Source: Sphingomonas montana
GTDB taxonomy: Bacteria > Pseudomonadota > Alphaproteobacteria > Sphingomonadales > Sphingomonadaceae
Assembly (NCBI RefSeq): GCF_001956315.1
Contig: NZ_KV887141.1
Span: 1-64,000, forward strand
Direction: 5' to 3'
Length of the DNA stretch: 64,000 bases
Part shown: positions 8,563 to 17,841 of the stretch, one piece after another
Numbering within the stretch: the stretch's first letter is position 1
Layout of the letters: every line of letters starts with the position of its first letter
Notes under the pieces: generated by a model
Told to the model about the DNA's origin: nothing
Seen by the model: only the letters and a program-made list of their open reading frames with translations
The model's database searches: none
Position numbers and translations under genes: made by a program

Positions 8563-8578
8563 GTCCACGATCGTGGAC
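8563..8578. promoter_or_regulatory. 16-bp perfect palindrome, possible operator
   Basis: GTCCACGATCGTGGAC is its own reverse complement. It lies about 125 bp upstream of the secreted-protein gene starting at 8438 and after the terminator of the lipoprotein gene. A dimeric regulator site is possible, but there is no other evidence. Confidence 0.3.
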
Positions 8579-8619
8579 GACCGGCAGTCCGGGCACCAAT
8601 CCCCATGCCTAGGACGCAA

Positions 8620-8654
8620 AGGAAAAGGCCGCCCGGTTGCCCGGACGGCCTTTC
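8620..8654 (-). terminator. Terminator of the methionine-rich lipoprotein gene
   Basis: AAAGGCCGTCCGG and CCGGGCGGCCTTTT (read on the minus strand) form a long GC stem with a T-run. It starts about 25 bp after the stop of the lipoprotein gene. The symmetric A/T flanks could allow bidirectional function. Confidence 0.75.
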
Positions 8655-8678
8655 CCAGAAATCGTTCGGATGAACGAT

Positions 8679-8975
8679 TTACATGCCGTTGGACATGTTG
8701 CCCATCGCCATGTTGCCGCCCATGTCGTTGGACATGCCCATGTCGTTCGACATGTTGCCGCCCATCATGCCGTTGTCCATCGCCATGTTGTCGCCGGTCA
8801 TGGCGCCATCAACGGCGGTGACGTCGTTCATGGTGCCGTCCATCGGCTCCATGGAGTTCATTTCGGTCATGTTCGTGTCGGCGGTGTTTGCAGTCTCGCT
8901 GCCGCCGCAAGCGGAGACGAGCAGTGCTGCACCCATGATCATCGAACCGGTCATCAGCTTGGAAAAATTACGCAT
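8679..8975 (-). CDS. Methionine/asparagine-rich small lipoprotein
   Basis: A 98-residue protein. It has a lipoprotein signal peptide ending in LLVSAC, making Cys23 the lipidated residue with Gly-Gly-Ser after it. The mature 75 residues are low complexity: about 18 methionines, many Asn, Asp and Gly, repeated MSNDMGMSNDMGG-type units, and no further cysteine or histidine. Such composition suits a surface-exposed or periplasmic metal-binding or oxidant-scavenging tether, but that is inference. Similar proteins are widespread in sphingomonads without assigned function. It is monocistronic, with its own terminator. Confidence 0.72.
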   Translation of the reverse strand: MRNFSKLMTGSMIMGAALLVSACGGSETANTADTNMTEMNSMEPMDGTMNDVTAVDGAMTGDNMAMDNGMMGGNMSNDMGMSNDMGGNMAMGNMSNGM

Positions 8976-9064
8976 GTCGGGACTCCCTAGATAATCCGAT
9001 CTGGTTTGGGTCTAGCCCTTCATACCCAAATCGCTTCCGTCATTAGCCTTTCTGCAAGAACTGC

Positions 9065-9766
9065 TCAAGGGCCGTGCGAACGACTTCGCAGGCACCCGAG
9101 GAATTCCGGCAGATTGGCTTTCAACGCTGTATCAAACGCGTGCATCGGAAAAGGTTTCCCCAGATCGTGCAGGCTCGTCACCGCGAAGTCTGGCAGGCCG
9201 CACGGCACGATGCCGGCGAAATGCGACAGGTCCGGCGCGATGTTGACGGCGAATCCGTGGAAGCTGACCCAGCGCCGGACGCGCACACCGATCGCGCCGA
9301 CCTTGGCCTCGCGTCCGTGCGCGTCGGTCCAGATGCCGATCCGCCCCGGTTCGCGGCGGGCCGCGACGCCGAGTACCGCCAGCGTATTGATCACCCAGCC
9401 TTCCAGCGCGTGGACGAAGGCGCGCACGTCGCGCCCCCGCGCCCCCAGATCGAGCATGACATAGCCGATCCGCTGGCCCGGGCCGTGGTAGGTATATTTG
9501 CCGCCACGCCCGGCGGGATAGACCGGGAAGCGGTTCGGGCTGAGCAGTTCGTCACGCACCGCGCTGGTGCCCGCGGTGTAGAGCGAGGGATGTTCGAGCA
9601 GCCAGATGAGTTCCGGCGCGGTGCCCGCGTGGATCGCCGCGGCCCGCGCCTCCATCTCCGCAAGTGCTTCCGGGTAGGGGACCGGCTCCGGCGAGACCCG
9701 CCATTCGAGCGCGGTATCGGGCGATGTGGTCGCCTGGTCTGGCGAGGCATTGGTCGGGTCCGTCAT
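9065..9766 (-). CDS. lipB: Octanoyl-[ACP]:protein N-octanoyltransferase
   Basis: Transfers octanoate from acyl carrier protein to lipoyl domains, the first step of lipoate attachment. Expected motifs are present: [37 protein letters not shown] with the ligand-binding core, [18 protein letters not shown] with the catalytic lysine, and [10 protein letters not shown] with the catalytic cysteine. The length of 233 residues is normal when started at ATG 9766. A longer frame exists upstream but runs into the opposite gene. Its substrates in this window would include the PdhB lipoyl domain and AcpP. Confidence 0.94.
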   Translation of the reverse strand: MTDPTNASPDQATTSPDTALEWRVSPEPVPYPEALAEMEARAAAIHAGTAPELIWLLEHPSLYTAGTSAVRDELLSPNRFPVYPAGRGGKYTYHGPGQRIGYVMLDLGARGRDVRAFVHALEGWVINTLAVLGVAARREPGRIGIWTDAHGREAKVGAIGVRVRRWVSFHGFAVNIAPDLSHFAGIVPCGLPDFAVTSLHDLGKPFPMHAFDTALKANLPEFLGCLRSRSHGP

Positions 9767-9907
9767 GCCGCCGGTCTGATCGTTCCGCGTCGCGGTTGCA
9801 ACCGGCGTGCCGCGAAGCCGCCGCGCGAGCCCCCAAGCCGCATTGCGCGGCGGCGGCTGCGGTGGGATAGGCGGCGGGCCGAACTTCCGGCGCGCCAGAG
9901 GACATCG

Positions 9908-10729
9908 ATGCCACACATTCCGCCCCGTCTCTCGCTTGCGGATGTCGCCGACCGGACCCGCGGCTTCGTCCGGCGGGAAGCCGGGCTGCTGCTGCCGCTG
10001 GCGTTTGCCACCACCGGTCTGGCCACGTTGCTGTGGGATCTGGCCGCACCTACGGTGTCGGTGGGGCAACGGGCGGCGCCGGGCCCGTGGTTGCTCGTGC
10101 TGTTTCCGGTGACATTGCTGTTCCTGATCGGAAACATGGCGGTTGCGGCGCTGGTCGTGACCGGTGGTGCGGCGGGCGGCGTCAGCGTGCGCGATGCGTT
10201 GCGGGTCGCGGTCGACCGGCTGGGCAACGCGCTGCTCGTCCTGCTCCTGTTCCTCGGTGCGGCGCTGGTGCTGACCGCGGTGGTCAGTGTGATCGCGATC
10301 CTGATCGGTCGCGGCATCGGCTGGCCGGCGCAGCAGGCGACCAGCCTGGCGCTGTTGCTGATCCTGCCGGCCGTACTGGTGGCGGCGATCCGGCTGCTGA
10401 CATTGTGGCCGGCGATCGCCGCGCGCGCGCCGCGGCCGGCCCCGGTGCAGGCGGTGCGCGATGCCTTTGCCACGACGCGCGGGCTGTTCTCGCGGCTGGT
10501 GGCGGTGACGATACTCTACGCGCTCGCCTACATGCTGATCCTAGGAGCGATCGAATTCGGGCTGGGATCGGTCCTGCTGCTGGTGGGCCGCGCGACCGGC
10601 CAGGCGGCCGCGATGGGCGTGCTGCTGTCCGTGGTCGGCGCGATGGCCGGTGCGGCGGTCCAGGCGGTCTGGGGCGTGTTCGCGGCGTTCCTCTACCTGA
10701 GCGTCACGGCGGACAGCAGCGGGACCTGA
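9908..10729 (+). CDS. Multi-pass membrane protein of unknown function
   Basis: A 273-residue protein dominated by six or so hydrophobic segments (around residues 25-45, 65-95, 110-140, 150-175, 195-220 and 225-260) joined by short charged loops. The loop [21 protein letters not shown] resembles the conserved loop of glycerophosphoryl-diester-phosphodiesterase-associated or YciC-like membrane proteins, but I would not name a family. Start ATG 9908 follows an AGAGGACATCG region. Its 3' end overlaps the convergent GNAT gene by 37 bp. It diverges from lipB. Confidence 0.72.
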   Translation: MPHIPPRLSLADVADRTRGFVRREAGLLLPLAFATTGLATLLWDLAAPTVSVGQRAAPGPWLLVLFPVTLLFLIGNMAVAALVVTGGAAGGVSVRDALRVAVDRLGNALLVLLLFLGAALVLTAVVSVIAILIGRGIGWPAQQATSLALLLILPAVLVAAIRLLTLWPAIAARAPRPAPVQAVRDAFATTRGLFSRLVAVTILYALAYMLILGAIEFGLGSVLLLVGRATGQAAAMGVLLSVVGAMAGAAVQAVWGVFAAFLYLSVTADSSGT

Positions 10730-11292
10730 GGCGCGGCGTCGGCCGGCAGCAGCCCGGAGACGCGCGGATCGGGAAAGGTTTCGAGCGTGCGGGCGATGGC
10801 CCGAAACCCCTGCGCACGGTAGAAGCCGAGCGCGCGCGGATGATCCAGCGTGCAGGTGTGGACCAGCATGCGTTGTGTGTCCGGCCGCCAGCCGAGCGTC
10901 AGTGCGTGCGCCATCAGCCAGCGCCCATGGCCGCGCCCGGCCAGTTCGGGGATGAACCCGAAATAGGCGATGCGGCAGGTGCCCGTCAGGCTGTGGTCGA
11001 GTTCGAGCATGCCGACCTCGATCCCTGCCGGGTCGATGACCGCATGGACGGCGACTTGGCGGTCGGCGAGGATCGCGGCCAGCCGGGCATCGTCCATCGC
11101 GAGCCGCGAATACCAGAGCCACGGCGTCCCGACCCGCGCGAACAGCGTGCGGTAGGCGGTGATCGCCGGGGTCCGCCACCGGACGAGGCGCAGCGGCCCG
11201 GGCGGTAGCGGCCGGGCCGCGGGCCGCCGCGTCATGGCCAGCGTGGTCACCACGGTAGCGACATCGGTGTCCGCGACGGAGGTGAGACTCAT
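10693..11292 (-). CDS. GNAT family N-acetyltransferase
   Basis: An acetyl-CoA-dependent acetyltransferase of the GNAT fold. Motif A is visible as FIPELAGRGHGRWLMAHAL (the R/Q-x-x-G-x-G/A pyrophosphate loop), followed by VHTCTLDHPRALGFYRAQGF, the typical motif B. The substrate is unknown. I start at ATG 11292 (MSLTSVADTD); a GTG at 11313 would add seven residues. It converges with the membrane protein on the plus strand and lies downstream of hemF in the same orientation, 52 bp from its stop, so it may be the last gene of a trmL-hemF-GNAT unit. Confidence 0.85.
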   Translation of the reverse strand: MSLTSVADTDVATVVTTLAMTRRPAARPLPPGPLRLVRWRTPAITAYRTLFARVGTPWLWYSRLAMDDARLAAILADRQVAVHAVIDPAGIEVGMLELDHSLTGTCRIAYFGFIPELAGRGHGRWLMAHALTLGWRPDTQRMLVHTCTLDHPRALGFYRAQGFRAIARTLETFPDPRVSGLLPADAAPQVPLLSAVTLR

Positions 11293-11344
11293 CGTGGGCG
11301 GGCCGACGCGCACCGCGCGAACCGGGGCGGGGGGACCGGCATGG

Positions 11345-12178
11345 TCATGCCCAGGTCGCGGTCGGCGGCAGGCTCATGAGGATCGCGTCGATATTGCCGC
11401 CGGTCTTCAGGCCGAACAGCGTGCCGCGATCATGGACCAGGTTGAATTCGGCATAGCGCCCGCGGAATGCGAGCAGTTCGGCATAGTCCGCCTCCGTCCA
11501 GGGCTGGTCCATCCGGGCGCGCACGATGCGCGGGAAGATGTCGAGAAACGCATCGCCCACGTCGCGGACGAAGGCGAAGTCGGTGGCGAAATCACCTTCG
11601 AGATGATCGAAGAAGATGCCCCCGACGCCGCGGTGGACCTGGCGATGCGGGATGTAGAAATATTCGTCCGCCCATTGCCGGAAGCGCGGATAGTAGGTCG
11701 GGTCGTGGGCATCGCACGCCGCCCGCATCCGGGCATGGAAGGCAGCGGTATCGTCGTCGCGGGGCAAGGCGGGGTTGAGGTCCGCACCGCCGCCGAACCA
11801 GCGGCGCGTGGTCACCAGGAAGCGGCAGTTCATGTGGACGGCGGGCACGTGCGGGTTGGCCATGTGCGCGACCAGGCTGATGCCGGTGGCAAAGAAGTTC
11901 GGATCCTCCCCCGCGCCGTGGATCGATCGGGCGAATTCCGGCGCGAACGCGCCGCCGACGGTCGATACGTTGACGCCGACCTTTTCGAATACGCGGCCCT
12001 TCATCAACCCGCGCATGCCGCCGCCACCGCCGGCCGGTTCGCGGTCCCACGGCGCGAAATCGAACACCGCATCGCTGCCCGCCTCCCGCTCGATCGCTTC
12101 GAACGCGGTGCAGATGCGGGTGCGGAGCGCCTCGAACCAGTCGCGCGCCGCCTGCTGTTCCGGGTCGAGATGGATCAT
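11345..12178 (-). CDS. hemF: Oxygen-dependent coproporphyrinogen III oxidase
   Basis: Converts coproporphyrinogen III to protoporphyrinogen IX with O2 during haem synthesis. The 277-residue sequence shows the family blocks GRVFEKVGVNVSTVGGAF, NPHVPAVHMNCRFL, WFGGGADLNP, YIPHRQVHRGVGGIFFDH and GRYAEFNLVHDRGTLFGL. The start ATG lies two bases past the trmL stop, so coupling is likely. The presence of hemF indicates aerobic haem synthesis, in keeping with the bc1 and succinate dehydrogenase genes here. Confidence 0.96.
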   Translation of the reverse strand: MIHLDPEQQAARDWFEALRTRICTAFEAIEREAGSDAVFDFAPWDREPAGGGGGMRGLMKGRVFEKVGVNVSTVGGAFAPEFARSIHGAGEDPNFFATGISLVAHMANPHVPAVHMNCRFLVTTRRWFGGGADLNPALPRDDDTAAFHARMRAACDAHDPTYYPRFRQWADEYFYIPHRQVHRGVGGIFFDHLEGDFATDFAFVRDVGDAFLDIFPRIVRARMDQPWTEADYAELLAFRGRYAEFNLVHDRGTLFGLKTGGNIDAILMSLPPTATWA

Positions 12179-12179
12179 G

Positions 12180-12671
12180 TCATGCCTTCATCCCTGGGGC
12201 GGATGCCGATGCTAATGCCGGGTCCGCCGGCCAGCCCGCGGTCTGCCGCAACGCTTCGGCCAGCGCGATGCCAGCCGCGACGGCGACATTCAAGGACCGG
12301 TATCCGGCGCGCATGGGAATGCGCACGCGCAGGGCTGCGGCATCATGGACATGCGGCGGCACGCCCGATCCTTCCGCGCCCATCAGGACGATGTCGTTCG
12401 CGGCGAACCGGGTTTCGTCCAGCCGCGTGCCGCCGGCGGTGGTCAGCAGCACGATCCTGCCCGGCGTGGCATGGCGGAACGCGTCCCAGTCGGCATGCCG
12501 GCGGATTTCCGTGCGGTCGGCATAGTCCATGCCGGCGCGGCGCAGCGCCCGGTCGCTGAACGGGAAGCCGCAGGGTTCGACGATATCGACGCCGACGCCC
12601 AGGCACGCCGCCAGCCGCAGGATGGTGCCGACATTGCCGGCGATATCGGGTTGATGCAGACAGATACGCAT
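12180..12671 (-). CDS. trmL: tRNA (cytidine/uridine-34-2'-O)-methyltransferase TrmL
   Basis: SPOUT-class methyltransferase that 2'-O-methylates the wobble base of some tRNA-Leu. Motifs: MRICLHQPDIAGNVGTILRL at the start, VLMGAEGSGVPP and IPMRAGYRSLNVAVAAGIAL, forming the trefoil knot that binds S-adenosylmethionine. ATG 12671 gives 163 residues, matching the family; an upstream frame would add ten unlike residues. It precedes hemF and diverges from petA across about 190 bp that must contain the petABC promoter. Confidence 0.92.
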   Translation of the reverse strand: MRICLHQPDIAGNVGTILRLAACLGVGVDIVEPCGFPFSDRALRRAGMDYADRTEIRRHADWDAFRHATPGRIVLLTTAGGTRLDETRFAANDIVLMGAEGSGVPPHVHDAAALRVRIPMRAGYRSLNVAVAAGIALAEALRQTAGWPADPALASASAPGMKA

Positions 12672-12861
12672 GGGTGCGGTGCCTATGCGAACGTGTCGCA
12701 ACTGTCACCTGTGCGCGATACGCACTTGGCAACGCCCACGGCGCACGGCTATCAACCGACGGTCGCAGGCCGTGTCCGCGCGACGAAGCGACGCGTGCGG
12801 CACCCGGCCAGGGTGCGGCGGAGACGGCGTAGACAGGGCGAAGGGTCGAGGGTTCCAGCGG

Positions 12862-13437
12862 ATGGCGAATGTCGAAGTGGTCGATCAGGCCGGAGTGACC
12901 GAAAAGGTCGAGGGGGTCGGTGTCCGCCGGCGCGACTGGCTGAACATCGCGGCCGTCAGCGTGGCGGGCGTGGGCGGCGTGGCCGTGCTGATCCCGCTCA
13001 TCAACCAGATGAACCCGTCCGCCGACGTGCTGGCGCTGGCCTCGATCGAGGTCGATATCTCAAAGATCACGCCCGGCATGGGCATCAAGACATCGTGGCG
13101 CAAGCAGCCGGTGTTCATCCGCAACCTGACGCCCAAGGAGATGGCGGAGGCGAATGCGGTAGACGTGTCGTCGCTGCGCGATCCCGCCACGCTGGCCGAA
13201 CGGACCAAGCCCGGCAAGGAGAACTGGCTGATCACGCTGGCGGTCTGCACCCATCTGGGATGCGTGCCGCTGGGCGTGACCGAGGGGGAGAATCGCGGCG
13301 CCTATGGCGGGTATTTCTGCCCCTGCCACGGGTCGTCCTACGACACCGCCGCGCGGATCCGGTCGGGTCCGGCACCGCTGAACCTGAACGTGCCGGAGTA
13401 TAAATTCAACTCCGACACCGTCGTCCAGATCGGTTGA
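12862..13437 (+). CDS. petA: Ubiquinol-cytochrome c reductase Rieske iron-sulfur subunit
   Basis: The 2Fe-2S subunit of the cytochrome bc1 complex. A twin-arginine-type anchor ([19 protein letters not shown]) sits at residues 21-45, so export is probably by Tat. Cluster ligands appear in CTHLGC and CPCHGS, with the Rieske PAP region as [15 protein letters not shown]. Start ATG 12862 gives 191 residues, a standard length. It heads the petABC operon, with petB ten bases after its stop. Confidence 0.96.
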   Translation: MANVEVVDQAGVTEKVEGVGVRRRDWLNIAAVSVAGVGGVAVLIPLINQMNPSADVLALASIEVDISKITPGMGIKTSWRKQPVFIRNLTPKEMAEANAVDVSSLRDPATLAERTKPGKENWLITLAVCTHLGCVPLGVTEGENRGAYGGYFCPCHGSSYDTAARIRSGPAPLNLNVPEYKFNSDTVVQIG

Positions 13438-13447
13438 GGACACACAG

Positions 13448-14773
13448 ATGAGCTTTCCCTGGGCTACGCATTACGCGCCGAAGAGCGCGTTCACGCAGTG
13501 GATCGACGAGCGGCTGCCCTTGCCCCGTCTGGTCTACAACGCGGTCGGTGCCGGTTATCCGGTGCCGCGCAACCTCAACTATTTCTGGAATTTCGGCGTG
13601 CTGGCGGGCGCGGCGCTGGGCCTGCAGATCATTACCGGGATCATCCTGGCGATGCATTATGCGGCGAACGGCGCGATCGCGTTCGATTCGGTCGAACATA
13701 TCATGCGCGACGTCAATTCTGGCTGGCTGCTGCGCTATGCGCATGCCAACGGTGCGTCCTTCTTCTTCATCGTCGTCTACATGCATATCGGCCGGGGGCT
13801 CTATTACGGGTCGTACAAGGCGCCGCGCGAGATGATCTGGCTGCTGGGCGTCGTCATCTTCCTGCTGATGATGGCGACGGCGTTCATGGGCTACGTCCTG
13901 CCCTGGGGGCAGATGTCGTTCTGGGGGGCGCAGGTCATCACCGGCTTCTTCTCGGCGATCCCGCTGGTGGGCGAGCCGATCCGCGAATGGCTGCTCGGCG
14001 GCTATGCGCCGGACAACGCGGCGCTCAACCGCTTCTTCTCGCTCCATTACCTGCTGCCGTTCGTGATCGCGGGCGTCATCATCCTGCACATCTGGGCGCT
14101 GCATATTCCGGGGTCGAACAACCCGACCGGCGTGGACGTGAAGGGTCCGCAGGACACGGTGCCTTTCCACCCCTACTACACCGCCAAGGACGGGTTCGGG
14201 CTGGGCGTGTTCCTGATCGCCTTCTCGCTGTTCGTGTTCTTCATGCCCAACGCGCTGGGCCATCCGGACAATTATATTCCGGCCAACCCGCTGTCGACGC
14301 CGGCGCACATCGTGCCCGAATGGTATTTCCTGCCATTCTACGCGATCCTGAAGTCGTTCACCGTCAATTTCCTGTGGATCCCCGCGAAGCTGTGGGGCGT
14401 GATGGCCATGTTCGGGTCCATCTTGCTGCTGTTCGTGCTGCCGTGGCTGGACCGGTCGCCGGTTCGGTCGTCCAACTACCGCCCGCTGTACAAGTGGTTC
14501 TTCTGGGCGCTGGTGGTCGACGTGCTGGTGCTCGGCTGGCTGGGGCAGGCCCCGGCGGAAGAGCCTTTCGTCCGGTTGAGCCAGTTCTGCGCCGCTTATT
14601 ATTTCGCGCATTTCCTGATCATCCTGCCGATCGTGTCGAAGATCGAGCGGCCAAAGCCCTTGCCGATGTCGATCTCGTCCTCCGTGCTGCATGGCGAAGC
14701 GCAGGAATCCGCGCCTTACGGTGCCGGTGGCGAAGCGCCGCTGGTCGCCGCCGCGCCTGCCCGCGCGCACTGA
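13448..14773 (+). CDS. petB: Cytochrome b subunit of the bc1 complex
   Basis: A 441-residue membrane protein with eight predicted helices. Haem histidines lie in [13 protein letters not shown] and in the HYLLPFV...LHIWALH helix. The Qo-site [12 protein letters not shown] motif and the [12 protein letters not shown] helix are intact. It accepts electrons from ubiquinol and passes them to the Rieske centre. It is in operon with petA (10-bp gap) and petC (21-bp gap). A short Ala-rich C-terminal tail of about 30 residues follows the last helix, a minor extension. Confidence 0.97.
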   Translation: MSFPWATHYAPKSAFTQWIDERLPLPRLVYNAVGAGYPVPRNLNYFWNFGVLAGAALGLQIITGIILAMHYAANGAIAFDSVEHIMRDVNSGWLLRYAHANGASFFFIVVYMHIGRGLYYGSYKAPREMIWLLGVVIFLLMMATAFMGYVLPWGQMSFWGAQVITGFFSAIPLVGEPIREWLLGGYAPDNAALNRFFSLHYLLPFVIAGVIILHIWALHIPGSNNPTGVDVKGPQDTVPFHPYYTAKDGFGLGVFLIAFSLFVFFMPNALGHPDNYIPANPLSTPAHIVPEWYFLPFYAILKSFTVNFLWIPAKLWGVMAMFGSILLLFVLPWLDRSPVRSSNYRPLYKWFFWALVVDVLVLGWLGQAPAEEPFVRLSQFCAAYYFAHFLIILPIVSKIERPKPLPMSISSSVLHGEAQESAPYGAGGEAPLVAAAPARAH

Positions 14774-14794
14774 ACCCCAGGGAGTCGTAACCAG

Positions 14795-15631
14795 ATGGTT
14801 CGCATAATCGCCTTCCTTGCAGGGCTCGTCTTCGTGGCGGCGCTGGTCGTCGCCATGCTTATTCCGCGCCAGCCGGCGGTGGAGAACACCGCGCATCATT
14901 TCCACGTCGAGCCGAAACAGGTGGCATTCGCCAGCGACGGCGCGTTCGGTCGGTTCGACCGGCAGCAGCTACAGCGCGGATTCCAGGTGTACAAGGAAGT
15001 GTGCGCCGCCTGTCATTCGCTGCGCCACGTCGCGTTCCGCGACCTGACCGACCTGGGTTTCAGCGCACCCGAGGTAAAGGCGATCGCCAAGGGCTGGGCC
15101 ACCGAAGTGCCGTCGGTCAACCCCGACACGGGCGAGCCCGCAACGCGCAAGGCGATCCCGTCCGACATGTTCCCGAGCCCCTATGCCAACGAGGTCGCCG
15201 CTCGTGCGGCCAACAACAATGCGCTGCCGCCGGACCTGTCGCTGATGACCAAGGCGCGTGAGGGCCATGCGGAATATGTCCATGGTCTGTTGACTGGCTA
15301 TCGTCCGGCCCCCGCGAACCTGCCTGTCGAGGCGCGGCCCGGCCCCGGTCTGTACTACAACCCGGTCTATGCGAACCTGAACATCGCCATGCCGCCGCCG
15401 CTGGTGGCCGATGGTCAGGTCAGCTATTCCGACGGTACGAAGCCGACGGTGGACCAGATGGCGCAGGACGTGTCGGCATTCCTGATCTGGACCGCCGAAC
15501 CGAAGCTGGAGAACCGCAAGCGGACCGGCGTGGCGGTCCTGCTGTTCCTGCTGCTGGCGACGACGCTGGCCTATTTCGCGTACCAGAATATCTGGGCGGA
15601 GAAGAAGGGCAAGCACCTGCCGCAGACCTGA
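14795..15631 (+). CDS. petC: Cytochrome c1
   Basis: The membrane-anchored c-type cytochrome of the bc1 complex. After an N-terminal hydrophobic segment (residues 5-22), the haem motif CAACHS is found near residue 72. A conserved NNNALPPDLSLMTKAREG and the axial methionine region NLNIAMPPPLV follow. A C-terminal helix (VAVLLFLLLATTLAYFAY) holds the protein in the membrane. Length 278 residues. Last gene of petABC, followed by a strong terminator. Confidence 0.96.
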   Translation: MVRIIAFLAGLVFVAALVVAMLIPRQPAVENTAHHFHVEPKQVAFASDGAFGRFDRQQLQRGFQVYKEVCAACHSLRHVAFRDLTDLGFSAPEVKAIAKGWATEVPSVNPDTGEPATRKAIPSDMFPSPYANEVAARAANNNALPPDLSLMTKAREGHAEYVHGLLTGYRPAPANLPVEARPGPGLYYNPVYANLNIAMPPPLVADGQVSYSDGTKPTVDQMAQDVSAFLIWTAEPKLENRKRTGVAVLLFLLLATTLAYFAYQNIWAEKKGKHLPQT

Positions 15632-15655
15632 TCGACGGTCCGACACAGGCAGGAG

Positions 15656-15686
15656 GGGGCGGTCCGGTAACGGGCCGCCCCTTTTT
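15656..15686 (+). terminator. Terminator of the petABC operon
   Basis: GGGGCGG-T-CCG pairs with CGG-G-CCGCCCC around a GTAA loop, followed by five T residues. It lies 25 bp after petC and immediately before the convergent gene ending at 15691. Confidence 0.85.
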
Positions 15687-15690
15687 CGTG

Positions 15691-16140
15691 TCAGCGGGCG
15701 GCGTAGCGGACGGCGGTCCGGGGCAGAGGCGCCCAGTCACCTTCGACGAAGGCGACGTTCAGGATCACGCTGCGGTTCGTCGCGGCGGCCGGCAGCGGGG
15801 CCAGCCGGAGCGTCCTTGCCTTGTTCAGCAACGCTGCGTCGGCGATTCGATTGCCGCTGCTCTGGACGATATAGGGAGCGGAGAGCGTGCCGTCCGCGGC
15901 GACTTCCGCGCCGATCCGGGCGTTCGCCTTTGCCGACCGACGCGCGTTCACCGGCAGCGTCGTCATGACCCTGTCGAGGCGGTTCGCGGCATCGACCTGC
16001 CACGCCGACAGGGTGGTCGGTGCGGTTGTGGCGGCGTGTGCCGGGGCGGCGGCACCGCCGATGCACAGACCGGAGAAGACGAGTGCGCCGGCGGCGGAAA
16101 CGGCGATGCGGTGCGCGGCGATACGGTCGAAAATAAGCAT
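15691..16140 (-). CDS. Exported protein with a TonB C-terminal-like domain
   Basis: A 149-residue protein starting at ATG 16140 with a hydrophobic signal segment (IAVSAAGALVFSGLCIGGAA) and a likely cleavage at AHA-A near residue 38. The mature part has the pattern ARIGAEVAADGTLSAPYIVQ followed by SSGNRIADAALLNKARTLR and a final hydrophobic strand. This is the shape of TonB C-terminal or energy-transducer domains. It lacks the long proline-rich periplasmic linker of true TonB, so it may be a stand-alone domain protein. Convergent with petC. Confidence 0.7.
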   Translation of the reverse strand: MLIFDRIAAHRIAVSAAGALVFSGLCIGGAAAPAHAATTAPTTLSAWQVDAANRLDRVMTTLPVNARRSAKANARIGAEVAADGTLSAPYIVQSSGNRIADAALLNKARTLRLAPLPAAATNRSVILNVAFVEGDWAPLPRTAVRYAAR

Positions 16141-16635
16141 GGCGTTGGTCCCTTGGCTGTCGGCCGGTGGCCGGTGCCACGTCGATCGCGGCAACGCAGG
16201 GGAATTTGCAGGGAGCGTGCCAAATGGTGTTCGCTACAGAATTCGCGGGATTTAATCTGCGTCACACGCGTCTTCCAAGTGCGGCGTCCTAAGTCGAGGT
16301 GTGTTGATCCTATGTTTAGGACATATTGCTAACCTGCTCTCGTTACATGAAGCGGGCGGGCCAACCCAGGCGGGCTTTGTCAGATTCGGCTACCGCTCTC
16401 GTCTTCCCGGACCCCATCCGGGCAGGTAGTTCACGCATGGCGGGTGCGGCTCTGAAGCGCGCGACCGGTCCGGGGATGACGCATTGTTCAGACGACGCCG
16501 AGATCAGACCATGACGCAGTCATAAGGGATACCAGCGGACGCTGGAATGACGGTCGAGAGGCGGGGACCTGGTGGACGGTAGGGATACGTTCAGCGATCG
16601 GGGCTGGTTCAACCCCCGCCTGCCGTCCCTTCCAA
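16141..16635. other. Non-coding gap with degenerate short repeats
   Basis: No convincing gene on either strand. The stretch near 16285-16325 is AT-richer and holds an imperfect inverted pair (GTCCTAA and TTTAGGAC). From about 16400 to 16560 there are fragments of the GGATGACG-type dispersed repeat (CCCCATCCGGG, GGGGATGACGC, CTGGAATGACGG). The promoter of the TonB-like gene should lie in the first 100 bp. Confidence 0.5.
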
Positions 16636-17106
16636 TCACTTGGCGGTCCGATCCGTCGCAGGCCTCCGCTGGAACAGGGCGATCGGAATGAAGGTCATGA
16701 CGGGTACGTCGTCCTGGTTGAAGACGGTCATGCGGGTGCGGACGACGCCGCGGTCCGGCCGGCTGCGCGAAGGGATGACGTCGATGACTTCGGTCTCGCA
16801 GCGCAGGACGTCACCCGGGTGGACCGGGCGGAGCCAGCGCAGTTCGTCGATCCCGGCGGCACCCAGGCTGCCGCCGACATCGCCGTCCTCGCCCATATTG
16901 GCGACGACCATCGCCATCGTCATCGCGGTGCTGTGCCATCCGCTGGCCGCGAGCCGGCCGAAATGGGTGCTGGCGGCGGCCGCGTCGGACAGATGGAAGG
17001 GTTGTGGATCATATTTCCGCGCGAAGTCGAGGACTTCCTCGCGGTCGACGACGTAGCGGCCGAAACCGGATTTCTGACCGACCGTGAAATCCTCGAACCA
17101 TGCCAT
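16636..17106 (-). CDS. MaoC-family (R)-specific enoyl-CoA hydratase-like protein
   Basis: A 156-residue hot-dog fold protein. The MaoC signature is visible as FARKYDPQPFHLSDAAAAST followed by FGRLAASGWHSTAM, in which Asp and His act in water addition to enoyl-CoA. A second conserved stretch is LRWLRPVHPGDVLRCETEV. It could serve beta-oxidation, polyhydroxyalkanoate supply or another acyl-CoA pathway. There are no functional neighbours: it diverges from ogt and is isolated by 115 bp. Confidence 0.85.
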   Translation of the reverse strand: MAWFEDFTVGQKSGFGRYVVDREEVLDFARKYDPQPFHLSDAAAASTHFGRLAASGWHSTAMTMAMVVANMGEDGDVGGSLGAAGIDELRWLRPVHPGDVLRCETEVIDVIPSRSRPDRGVVRTRMTVFNQDDVPVMTFIPIALFQRRPATDRTAK

Positions 17107-17220
17107 GCCGCGCTCCTCCCGGGTTTACGCCCAAGCTAGCGGCAACGGCCCGGTCCGCAAGCGGCGGTGGGTGCTTCCTGTGCCTGGCGGATATGGTAGG
17201 ACGGTCCGGGAGAACAGGGC

Positions 17221-17727
17221 ATGGAACTGGTGTATCGGACAATGCCGTCGCCGGTCGGGATGTTGACCCTGGTCGCGAGTGGCGTGGGGCTGGTGGCCGT
17301 GCTGTGGCCCGACGACGATCCGCTGCGCGTGCGGTTGCCGACCATGACCGTAGCGGCGGGGGTGCATCCCGTGCTGCGCGACGCGGCAGCGCAGTTGGCG
17401 GCCTATTTCAACGGCGACCGGACCGGGTTCGACGTGCCGGTCGATCTGCGCGGTACGGAGTTCCAGCGTGCGGTGTGGGATGCGTTGCGGACGATCCCCT
17501 ATGGCGAAACGCGCAGCTACGCGGCGATCGCGCGGCAGATCGACCGGCCAGAGGCGTCGCGGGCGGTGGGGGCCGCCAACGGCCGGAACCCGGTGTCGAT
17601 CATCGTGCCGTGCCACCGCGTCGTCGGGTCGGGCGGGGCGCTGACCGGGTTCGCAGGCGGGATGGCCGCCAAGGCGCGGCTGCTCAGGCTGGAGCAGGGA
17701 CGGCGGGACCTGTTCGATATGGAGTGA
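17221..17727 (+). CDS. ogt: Methylated-DNA--protein-cysteine methyltransferase
   Basis: Repairs O6-methylguanine by transferring the methyl group to its own cysteine. The active site PCHRVVGSGGALTGFAGG is complete, preceded by the DNA-binding helix TRSYAAIARQIDRPEASRAVG. The 168-residue length fits a stand-alone Ogt without an Ada domain. It is monocistronic; a family C palindrome follows the stop, before the convergent ychF. Confidence 0.94.
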   Translation: MELVYRTMPSPVGMLTLVASGVGLVAVLWPDDDPLRVRLPTMTVAAGVHPVLRDAAAQLAAYFNGDRTGFDVPVDLRGTEFQRAVWDALRTIPYGETRSYAAIARQIDRPEASRAVGAANGRNPVSIIVPCHRVVGSGGALTGFAGGMAAKARLLRLEQGRRDLFDME

Positions 17728-17789
17728 TCGGGTCGTTGCCCTAAACCAAGGTCTGGTTCTGGTTTGGGGTGGTGTTCGACCGAAGGGAT

Positions 17790-17809
17790 ATCCCGGCTTT
17801 CGCCGGGAT
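17790..17809. repeat. Short palindromic repeat, family C
   Basis: ATCCCGGC and GCCGGGAT flank a four-base loop. Related GGGATGAC palindromes occur near 5870, 7594, 50571 and 54248. It lies between the ends of ogt and ychF and may also terminate transcription from either side. Confidence 0.65.
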
Positions 17810-17841
17810 GACTGTCGGGAAGAAAAGGTGCGTCTGGCGGT

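Noticed and set aside
8683-8994. Plus-strand frame opposite the methionine-rich lipoprotein
   Set aside because: It only mirrors the Met/Asn repeats; the minus strand has a proper lipobox, start and terminator.
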